Assembly: GCA_031550535.1 (NCBI GenBank)
Contig: JAVBOM010000057.1
Location: 11,324-75,323 of the forward strand
Length of the DNA: 64,000 nt
Direction of reading: 5' to 3'
Source: Avichristensenella sp031550535
GTDB lineage: Bacteria > Bacillota > Clostridia > Christensenellales > Aristaeellaceae
Below the pieces are notes generated by a model that was not told the origin of the DNA, did not search any database, and saw only the letters and a list, made by a program, of their open reading frames with translations. Positions 56,751 to 64,000 of this stretch are shown piece after piece; the first letter of the stretch is position 1, and each line of letters opens with the position of its first letter. Both the position numbers and the translations under genes were made by a program.

Positions 56751-59700
56751 CTAACTTTTCAACGCGTAAACCGCTTCGTGCGTCTCGCCGTCGTCAACCA
56801 ATTCGATCCAGCCCGCGTCCTCGTCCCCGCGCGTGGCGCGCAGCACGTACAGCGACCGGCCGTAGCGGTATTCCACCGTGTAGCCGCTCCAGCCCCCCGG
56901 CGCGGTGGCGTTCAGCCGCACGCGGTTCCCTTGCTTCTCAAAGCCGAGCAGCGTTTCCATGCCGAGCGACCACAATAGCGCCGCCGAGCCGGTGTACCAT
57001 GTCCAGCCGCCCTGGCCCGCGTGCTCGCAGGCGGAAACGTCCGCCGCGACGACATACGGTTCCACGCGGTACCGCTCCGCCGCAACGCGGTCGGCGCTGT
57101 GGGACGTGGGCAACAGCATGTCAAAGAGCTGCCAAGCCAAATCGGTTTTGCCGAGCTTCGCGCACGCCATCACGAACCATACGGCCGCGTGTGTGTACTG
57201 GCCGCCGTTCTCGCGGATGCCGGGCGGGTACTCGCGGATGTAGCCGGGCTCCGTCTTGCCGTCAAACGGCGGATCAAGCAGGCGCAGAATGCCCGCGTCC
57301 TCGTCCTTCAGTTTATCCAGCGCGGAGAGGAACGCCTGTTCCGCATGCTTCGCGCCCGCGAATACAGCCCACGCCTGCACGACCAGGTCGATCTGGCACT
57401 CCGGCGATTCCTTGCCGCCCAGCTTCAGCCCGTCGTCAAACCACGCGCGCAAATACCATTCGCCATCCCAGGCGTGCGCTTCCAGGCTGTCCATCAGCGT
57501 TTTCCGCTTTTCCAGCAGCAGCGCGGCCACGTCCGGCGCGCAGTATTCGGCGTAATCCTTCATCACCACGGCCAGGAAGAAGCCGAGCCACACGCTCTCG
57601 CCGCGATCCTCGGTGCCGACCGCGTTCATGCCGTCGTTCCAGTCGCCCGCGCCCATCAGGGGTAGGCCGTGCTTGCCAAAGCGGATGCTTTTGAGCGCGC
57701 GCAGAATGTGCTCGTGCAGCGTGCCCGTTACATCGGAAGGCTGCGCCTCTCCGTACCAGTCCTCATGCCCTTCCTCAATGGCGACATCTTCCAGGAAAGG
57801 AACGGATTCCGCCAGAATGTTCTTGTCCCCGGTCGCGCTGATGTACATCGCGGTGACGTACGGCAGAAAGAGCCTGTCGTCCGTGATGTGGGTGCGCACG
57901 CCGCGCGCGGGCGGGTGCCACCAGTGCTGCACGTCGCCCGCCTCAAACTGGTGCGCGGCGGCGTCCAGGATGTGTGCGCGCACCATATCCGGGTCCGTGA
58001 AGCGGAAGGCCAGCATGTCCTGCAGCTGATCCCGGAAGCCGATCGCGCCGCCCGCCTGGTAGAACCCCGCGTGCGCGTACACGCGCGACGACAGGGCCTG
58101 GTATGGCAGCCAGCAGCCGAGCAGCACCGTGGATGCGGTGTCCGGCAGACGCGGGATCAGCCGCTCCTGGCGCTCGCGCCAGGTTTCGTGCACGCGCGCG
58201 AGCCGGGCCTGCGCGCCGCCGCTCTGGTACGCCTTGAAGATAGCCGCCGCGTCGCCGGTGCCGAGCAGCACGCAGAGCGTCTCCCGGCAGCCCGCCTCCA
58301 CGGTGAAGCGCGTGCGGACAACGCCCGTGGGCATGTCGCCCCGCAGGCCGTCCAGCGCCTTTTGCCCCATGCCGCGCGGCGCTTCCATGCCGCCTGTGCC
58401 GAAGAAGGCCCCACCGTCGCACGCGGCCTCGGTTTCCCGGCCGATGATGGTCAGGTACGCGGGGTCGGGAAGACCCGGGCTGCGCGCGAACACGGCCCCG
58501 CCCGTGATTTCCGTGCGCACCTGCGCGGCGTCCTGCAACAGCGACCCCAAGAGCCAGCGGGCACAGGCCGTCAGCGACAGCGCGCGCGCCTCGCCCTCCT
58601 GGTTATCCACTTCCAGCAGCATGCACTTGACGGGCAGTTCCGCGTCCACAAATACGTCCAGTGTCAGCCGCAGGCCGAGCGCCTGCGATTCAAACCGAGT
58701 GAACCCGAAGCCGTGCGTCACAAGCGCGCGCTCCATGGGGCAGGCATAGTGCCCGCTCTGCTCATCGCGCAGCCAGAGATTCTCACCGCGCTGATCCCGC
58801 ACGGGATCCGATGCGAACGGTGTCAGGCGGCACATGCGGCTGTTCTCGCTCCAGGTGCATCCCGCGCCCCGGTCGGTCACGACCGTGCCAAAGCGCGCGT
58901 TTGCCAGCACATTGCACCACGGAACCGGCGGGCTGTCGTACACTACATACCCTCCGTCGGCGCGGAAGCCGCCATAGCCGTTGTCCAGGCCGAGGCCCCC
59001 CGCGCGCGCGGGTCGGGGGGCGGGCCAGAGGTGCTGCACGTCCCATTGCCACCGGCTGTCTTGAATGGTCCTGCGCGCGTCCGCGAGCTGTGCCGCGAGG
59101 CTGCCGTTGCCGCCGCGCAGCACCAGGGCCGCGTGCGCGAGCAGCGCCTTCAGGGCGCTTTCCTCGTGCGCTTGGGTGTCGATGAGGTGTATGCCCGCGC
59201 CCTGGCCGATCAGATCGCGGGAGGAGCCGCCCGTGACCATCGCGAGCAGCGCGTCCCGAAGGGGCCTATGGTATCCCTCCGGTTGTGCGCAGAGGAACAC
59301 GAGGTCGCTCCACAGGCCGACCGCGCGCAAGTACGCGTGCGCTTTCATCGCGGCGCGGGCCAGCGGCAAATGCGCCTCGCGCGATACGCGCACCACGATC
59401 ACCGGCAGATCGCCGGAGATGGAGAAGCGCCAGAGCGCCCCGCGAGCCTCCGTGGAAGCCCCCGCCTGTGCGAGAGGTGCCAGGAGCCAGGACGCCATGC
59501 GCTGCGCGGTAAGCTCCGCGATGGTGTCCAGGCCGTGATACTTCGCGGTGACTTCGTCCTGTGTTCCGGCAAGCTCCAGCGCGCGCAACACAGGGTCCGG
59601 CGCGGTATACTGCGCCACAAGCGCCCGCGCCTTGTCCTCGTCCGGGACGGCGGTGGTGGCGAACCAGCAGGAAACGGACGTGCCCGCGTCGACATGCACC

Positions 59701-62700
59701 GGGGCGCGCAGGCTCAGGCACGGGTCGAGCGGGGTTTTCGGTCGCTGGGGAGACGCGCCGTATGGCTGTTCGAGTGCCTGCGGCGCGCGCAGCCGCTCGC
59801 CCCGGCCCAGGAAAGCCAGGCGCGATGTTTCCAGCTCCGCGACGGCCGCCTTTTCCGTACCGAAGGCGTGCAGCACCAGGGGATAGTGCTCGTCCGCGTG
59901 CCGCGTTCTGCGCCGCGCGACGGCCGAAGCCGATCCCAGGCGCGCCGTCTCCACCAGGAGGTTGCGGAACGCCGGGTGTGACTCATCGGCCGCCGGCGTG
60001 GAGAGGCACACCTCAAAGAAGCTGGCGACCTCAACATCCACGTCATGCTCCTTCGTGGCGCGCAGGCGCAGCAGGTGTACCGCCGCGCCGTCCAGCGGGG
60101 AGACGAAGCAGATCAGTTCGGCGGACAGTCCCTCGGTTTCCAGCCGGTATACGGCGCGGCTGCGGTCAAACCATACTTCCTCCGCGTCGTTCATCCGCAG
60201 CACCTTGCCCGTCGCCAGGCGCAGATAGATCTGCACGCCGCCCTCGTAGATCGGGTCAAGCCGCCGCCTTGTCAGCATCAGGCCGTTGTTGGAGATATAG
60301 CCGTTCCCACGCGCGTCGCAGACCATCGTGGTGCCCGCGCCGTAGAGCACCTGCGCCTCCACGGGGAATTCCTGCCGGTTCGTGTGGCGCTGCAGCGTGC
60401 CGTCCGGGCGGCGCTGTGGCAGCTCCGGTCCCCGGTTTTTGATCGCGCCGCGCAGCATGGCGCGCGTGGGCTTGCGCTCCTCCAGCAGCAGCGCGTACGC
60501 CTCCGCCTGCGGCAGGCTTTGGAAGTGGCGCGCGAGCGTGCCGCCGGTCAGGGCGTTGCAGATGGCGCCCAGGATCATGCCCTGGTGATGGGCCATATGG
60601 CTCTGCACGAGCTTGTACTCCGCATCCTTGGGCAGGCGCTCGGCGCAGTAATCCGCCGCCTCATAGAAGCCGAGCTCGCCAAGCCAACCCATGTCCGCCA
60701 TACGCAGCAGGTTCGCGGTCGCCTCCTCGGGCAGCAAATCGAGCGCCAGCGCGGACGCGTACGGCGCGATGACGCGGTCCGGCCGCGCCGTGCGCAGCGC
60801 AAGGCGCGGGAGGCCGAACGCCTTGTACTGATAGGCGAGGCCGGGGTCAAACGCGTAGTAACCGGATTCCGAAACGCCCCACGGGCCGCCCCCGAACGCC
60901 TCCGCCTGCTCCAGCGCCGCGTGCAGGGAGGTATCGCCGAGCAGCGTGCCGTCCGGGCTTTTCAGGAAGAGCGCGGGCAGCAGGTATTCGAACATCGTGC
61001 CGCTCCAGGCGACGAGCGCCGCGCCGCGTCGCGTCTTGGTCATGGAGCGCCCGAGCCGGTGCCAGTGCCGGATAGGTACCTCGCGCCGCATCAGCGCGAT
61101 ATAGCTGAGCAGCCGCGCCTCGCTGGCCATCAGGTCGTAATGCGAGTTCCCGACCGTCCCGTCGTCCACCAGGAGGCCGACGTAGAACAGATCGGCCTTG
61201 GGGTCGTACAGGCGGGAGAAGTCCATCGCGGCGGCGAGCGCGTCCAGGCGCGCGGGCAGGCCGAGAAGGCTGGCGTCCACCTCGGACAGGCGACTGCGCA
61301 GGGCCTGCGCCGTCAGAAGGAGGCACGCGGCCAGGTTGCCGCCGTCCACGGAGGAGACATAGCGGCGCGGCAGCGGCGCCATGGTACGCACGTCGTACCA
61401 GTTATATAAGTGACCGTTCCACTTCTCCATTTTTTCCAGCGATTCCGTCGTGTGCTCAATCCGGCGCGCCGCGCTGTCCGCGTCCAGGAGGCCAAGCTCC
61501 ATGGCGGAAACGCACGCCACCAGGTACATGCCGATGTTCGTCGGCGACGTGCGGGGAGCGATGCCGCGCGGCGGCTCCAATTGCAAGTTGTCCGGCGGCA
61601 GGAAATGCGTGTCCGGGGTGACGGTTTCCTCAAAAAAGCGCAGCGTGCGCGCCGCGATGTCCAGCAGCGCGTCCTTTTGCCCGGGATCCAGGGGCTTGGG
61701 GCGCTTTTCCGGCGTGTCCAGCCATTTTGCCGTCAACGGGGCGATGGCCCACAGCGCGGCCAGCGGTGCCGTCAGCAAAAGCCACAGCGGCGCGTGCACG
61801 GACGCGGCGATGAGCAGCGCGGCCGACAGGTAGTTCGGCCAGAAGATCAGCGGTTCATTGGGGGAGCGCTGGCGCTCGGCATCGGCGGAAGGCACCCATT
61901 CCAGCAGGTGCTTATGGGAGAACAGTACGCGCCAGACCGTGCGGAGGGCTGCGTCTAGCAGGCGTTCGGCCTCATAGGGCATCAGCGCCAGATGGCTCAC
62001 GGACGCCAGCAGACTTTTCAGCGACGGGGGAATAAACGACCGCACGTGCGGCAGCAGCAGCCCCGCGAGCACCGCAACGAACGAGTTCATCCACACGCCG
62101 CCGATGAGCAGCAGCGTGGACGCGAACGGAACGAGGCTCCTGCGCAGGTTATCGTATATTTTGTACTGGTTGAGCATGGACAGCGGGTTGCGCATCCAGC
62201 CGTCCTTGCCCTTGATCCACGGGATCAGCCAGGGCACGAGCTGCCAGTCGCCGCGCGTCCAGCGGTGCAGCCGCTTCATCCACGCGGATAGGGAGCCGGG
62301 CTGGCTGTCGTACAGCGCCACGTCGCACGCGAGCGACGCGCCGACCAGCCCGCCCTCCAGCAAATCGTGGCTGAGCACGGTGTTATCGCGAATCTTGCCG
62401 CGCGTGGCGGCCTCGAAGGAAGGTACGTGGTACACGCCCTTGCCCGCGAAGCTGCCCTCGCCGCACAGGTTTTGGTAGATATCCGAAAACGCGGTGACAT
62501 ACGGGTCAAAGCCGCCGTCCCCACCCCAGACGCGTGCGACGCGCGTGTGGATGGTGGCGGCGGATGTCTCCATGCGCGGCTGAATCACGGCGCAGCCGCG
62601 CCGCTTGCCATCCGCGTCGCATGGCTTGTTCAGCGGGTGTTGCAGCATGCCGACAAGGTCCAGCGCCGTGCCCGGGGGAAGCTGCGTATCCGCGTCCAGC

Positions 62701-64000
62701 GTGATGACATACTGAAACAGACCACGGAGGGCAGAGGGATCGCAGCTTTGCGCCGCGAACTCCGCGCTACATTCGCCGGTCAGCAGCAGATCGTTCAGCG
62801 CGACCAGTGCGCCGCGCTTGCGTTCGGTGCCCATGAAGCGGCCCGCCTGCTCGTTCCAGGTGCGGGCGCGATGCAGGTAGTAGAACCCGCCGTTCCAGAC
62901 ATCGTTCAGCGCCGCGACGGCGGAGAGCGCCGCGTCCGTGATGGCCGCGTCGTCCGGCTCCACCGCGGCGGGGCCGTCACGGAAGTCGCCCAGCAGCATG
63001 TACGACAGGCGTGACTCCGGGTTGGCCAGGCGCAGCACAGACAGATGCCGCGCCATTTCCAGCGCCTGCGAGCGGCCCGTCAGCAGCGTCGGCACGACGA
63101 CGAGCACGTTGCCGTCATCCAGCCGGTCAGGCGCGAAGCGGGGCATTTTGCGCGGCGGGGACAGGCGGTGGAACAGCAGCCCGGTAAGCTGCCGGAAACC
63201 TTCCCCGGCGGCGAGCAGCGCGGGCGCGGTCAGCCAGCTTTTGACGCCCATCAACCACAGCAGCACGCCGACGCCCGTGGAGCCTATGAAAATGGTCGCG
63301 ACATAGCCGAACGCCGCGTGCTTGCCGATGAAGAGGGATAGGCGCAGCCGGAGGGGGGTCTTGCCCAGCGCCTTCCAGAGGATCGGCTGTCCCTGGTCCA
63401 TCAGGTAGTAGCCCACGTGGCGGGAGAGCTCGGGCAGCGTGTCGGAAGCGGCACCCTCGGCGCAGGCGAGTGCCTTTCTGGCGACCACGGATTCCGCCAG
63501 ATGAAAATGCGCGGCCAGCTTCGCCGCGCGCCGCCGGTACATGCCGCGCGACGCGAAGTCCATGCGGCCATAGACGCCCGTGGGGTCCATGCGCAGCCAG
63601 TGGTCGATGGAGGACAGCGATTCCAGCCTTGCGCGCCAGTCCATGGACGCGAGCGCCCGGAGCGACACGATGGCGTTGCCCGCCCAGAGGCACGCGCGCG
63701 TCTGGCGGTCGTGCTCGCGCTCGGCAACGTCGCCAGCGGTCATGCCCAGCTCTAAAATCCGCTCGTCCAGGCGGGCGAGGGCTTCGGCGTCCTCCTGCTC
63801 CTGCAAAAGGCAGGACAGGCGCTCCCAATACGCTTCGGTGCGGCCTTTGGCACCGATGTCCAGCGCGGCCTCGGCGTGCGTGCGCTCGCGCTCCGTCTCC
63901 GCGCTCTGCGCGGCAACCTCCGCGAGCAGCAGCAGCAGCGCGCGGCGGATGGCAAGGGGCAGCATATCCAGCTCCTGCTCGGTGAAGGGACAGGAGATTT
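56751..64000 (-). CDS. cyclic beta-1,2-glucan synthase-type protein (GT84 + GH94), 5' partial
   Basis: More than 2,410 codons are open to the window edge, so the N-terminus is missing (TEQELDMLPLAIRRAL leads in). Order from the visible N-terminus: a helical region; membrane segments near 205-270; a glycosyltransferase 84 domain (VVVPTLLTGRSQALEMARHL, YVITLDADTQLPPGTALDLV, LHRWTRGDWQLVPWL); further membrane segments near 625-770; a glycoamylase-like domain (GIAPRTSPTNIGMYLVACVS, YVSSVDGGNLAACLLL); and C-terminal GH94 phosphorylase domains with the catalytic Asp in GAGDWNDGMN. This architecture is that of NdvB/Cgs, about 2,800 residues. Making and sizing beta-1,2-glucan is the expected role; a phosphorylase-dominant role is possible. 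Confidence 0.9.
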   Translation of the reverse strand, partial: ISCPFTEQELDMLPLAIRRALLLLLAEVAAQSAETERERTHAEAALDIGAKGRTEAYWERLSCLLQEQEDAEALARLDERILELGMTAGDVAEREHDRQTRACLWAGNAIVSLRALASMDWRARLESLSSIDHWLRMDPTGVYGRMDFASRGMYRRRAAKLAAHFHLAESVVARKALACAEGAASDTLPELSRHVGYYLMDQGQPILWKALGKTPLRLRLSLFIGKHAAFGYVATIFIGSTGVGVLLWLMGVKSWLTAPALLAAGEGFRQLTGLLFHRLSPPRKMPRFAPDRLDDGNVLVVVPTLLTGRSQALEMARHLSVLRLANPESRLSYMLLGDFRDGPAAVEPDDAAITDAALSAVAALNDVWNGGFYYLHRARTWNEQAGRFMGTERKRGALVALNDLLLTGECSAEFAAQSCDPSALRGLFQYVITLDADTQLPPGTALDLVGMLQHPLNKPCDADGKRRGCAVIQPRMETSAATIHTRVARVWGGDGGFDPYVTAFSDIYQNLCGEGSFAGKGVYHVPSFEAATRGKIRDNTVLSHDLLEGGLVGASLACDVALYDSQPGSLSAWMKRLHRWTRGDWQLVPWLIPWIKGKDGWMRNPLSMLNQYKIYDNLRRSLVPFASTLLLIGGVWMNSFVAVLAGLLLPHVRSFIPPSLKSLLASVSHLALMPYEAERLLDAALRTVWRVLFSHKHLLEWVPSADAERQRSPNEPLIFWPNYLSAALLIAASVHAPLWLLLTAPLAALWAIAPLTAKWLDTPEKRPKPLDPGQKDALLDIAARTLRFFEETVTPDTHFLPPDNLQLEPPRGIAPRTSPTNIGMYLVACVSAMELGLLDADSAARRIEHTTESLEKMEKWNGHLYNWYDVRTMAPLPRRYVSSVDGGNLAACLLLTAQALRSRLSEVDASLLGLPARLDALAAAMDFSRLYDPKADLFYVGLLVDDGTVGNSHYDLMASEARLLSYIALMRREVPIRHWHRLGRSMTKTRRGAALVAWSGTMFEYLLPALFLKSPDGTLLGDTSLHAALEQAEAFGGGPWGVSESGYYAFDPGLAYQYKAFGLPRLALRTARPDRVIAPYASALALDLLPEEATANLLRMADMGWLGELGFYEAADYCAERLPKDAEYKLVQSHMAHHQGMILGAICNALTGGTLARHFQSLPQAEAYALLLEERKPTRAMLRGAIKNRGPELPQRRPDGTLQRHTNRQEFPVEAQVLYGAGTTMVCDARGNGYISNNGLMLTRRRLDPIYEGGVQIYLRLATGKVLRMNDAEEVWFDRSRAVYRLETEGLSAELICFVSPLDGAAVHLLRLRATKEHDVDVEVASFFEVCLSTPAADESHPAFRNLLVETARLGSASAVARRRTRHADEHYPLVLHAFGTEKAAVAELETSRLAFLGRGERLRAPQALEQPYGASPQRPKTPLDPCLSLRAPVHVDAGTSVSCWFATTAVPDEDKARALVAQYTAPDPVLRALELAGTQDEVTAKYHGLDTIAELTAQRMASWLLAPLAQAGASTEARGALWRFSISGDLPVIVVRVSREAHLPLARAAMKAHAYLRAVGLWSDLVFLCAQPEGYHRPLRDALLAMVTGGSSRDLIGQGAGIHLIDTQAHEESALKALLAHAALVLRGGNGSLAAQLADARRTIQDSRWQWDVQHLWPAPRPARAGGLGLDNGYGGFRADGGYVVYDSPPVPWCNVLANARFGTVVTDRGAGCTWSENSRMCRLTPFASDPVRDQRGENLWLRDEQSGHYACPMERALVTHGFGFTRFESQALGLRLTLDVFVDAELPVKCMLLEVDNQEGEARALSLTACARWLLGSLLQDAAQVRTEITGGAVFARSPGLPDPAYLTIIGRETEAACDGGAFFGTGGMEAPRGMGQKALDGLRGDMPTGVVRTRFTVEAGCRETLCVLLGTGDAAAIFKAYQSGGAQARLARVHETWRERQERLIPRLPDTASTVLLGCWLPYQALSSRVYAHAGFYQAGGAIGFRDQLQDMLAFRFTDPDMVRAHILDAAAHQFEAGDVQHWWHPPARGVRTHITDDRLFLPYVTAMYISATGDKNILAESVPFLEDVAIEEGHEDWYGEAQPSDVTGTLHEHILRALKSIRFGKHGLPLMGAGDWNDGMNAVGTEDRGESVWLGFFLAVVMKDYAEYCAPDVAALLLEKRKTLMDSLEAHAWDGEWYLRAWFDDGLKLGGKESPECQIDLVVQAWAVFAGAKHAEQAFLSALDKLKDEDAGILRLLDPPFDGKTEPGYIREYPPGIRENGGQYTHAAVWFVMACAKLGKTDLAWQLFDMLLPTSHSADRVAAERYRVEPYVVAADVSACEHAGQGGWTWYTGSAALLWSLGMETLLGFEKQGNRVRLNATAPGGWSGYTVEYRYGRSLYVLRATRGDEDAGWIELVDDGETHEAVYALKS

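Noticed and set aside
1..64000. tRNA, rRNA and riboswitch genes
   Set aside because: I looked for T-loop, anticodon-arm and known riboswitch core patterns in the gaps and saw none; a covariance search would be needed to be certain.

Overview
The window is a high-GC (visibly above 60%) bacterial chromosome segment from a spore-forming, Gram-positive-type member of the Clostridia. Evidence for this is a complete spoVA cluster, a GerW/YtfJ sporulation gene, a DUF2953 gene beside it, the Bacillota gene order purR-glmU-pth-mfd, the site-2 protease-scpA-scpB block, and a membrane-coupled Na+ decarboxylase. A Christensenellales-like lineage is a guess from base composition and gene content. No rRNA, tRNA, CRISPR array, transposase, integrase or phage gene was seen.

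Layout. 1-3.9 kb: 3' part of a fused E1 alpha-beta 2-oxoacid dehydrogenase, a small secreted protein and pgi. 4.0-6.6 kb, minus strand: two flavodoxin-fold proteins and murC. 7.0-20.1 kb, plus strand: purR, a GlmU with a degenerate N-terminal half, pth, mfd, an alpha/beta hydrolase, a membrane-anchored MurF-type ligase, ddl, a small membrane protein, an M50 protease, scpA and scpB. 20.2-26.3 kb: an Lsa-like ABC-F protein, DUF2953, ytfJ, a minus-strand DUF1848 gene, a dacF-type carboxypeptidase, a GNAT and rluB, then a terminator. 26.6-31.3 kb: Na+-pumping oxaloacetate-type decarboxylase (gamma, biotin carrier, beta, alpha) and surE. 31.4-33.5 kb: an RpiR-type regulator and a HI0933-type flavoprotein. 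33.5-38.1 kb, minus strand: a six-gene unit with KDPG aldolase and uronate isomerase. 38.5-44.8 kb: cca, a lactonase-type propeller, GrpB, ilvE, an AI-2E family transporter and a GNAT. 45.0-48.1 kb: spoVAA-AB-small ORF-AC-AD-AE. 48.3-50.5 kb, minus strand: ECF sigma factor and a probable anti-sigma/sensor. 50.7-54.5 kb: kdgK interrupted by an amber codon, a PhzF protein and two related membrane proteins. 54.7-64.0 kb, minus strand: a YgiQ radical SAM protein and a giant cyclic beta-glucan synthase-type protein that runs off the window.

The most unusual feature is a family of about 60-bp interspersed elements: 13 recognisable copies plus two fragments. Each copy can form two consecutive hairpins. 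Stems differ between copies by paired (compensatory) changes, which argues for a conserved RNA or single-stranded DNA structure. Six copies end within about 20 nt of the ribosome binding site of the next gene in the same orientation, and one makes up nearly the whole predicted murC leader. One copy is inserted in frame inside cca, and two others apparently supply the N-terminal codons of a PhzF protein and a GNAT. The behaviour recalls the protein-coding palindromic elements of Rickettsia, but the sequence is not one I recognise.

Functionally the region is mainly housekeeping: wall precursor synthesis (murC, glmU, murF, ddl, dacF), chromosome segregation (scpAB), DNA repair (mfd) and spore germination (spoVA, ytfJ). 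There is a hexuronate route (uxaC, KDPG aldolase, broken kdgK) and a sodium-pumping decarboxylase typical of anaerobic energy metabolism.
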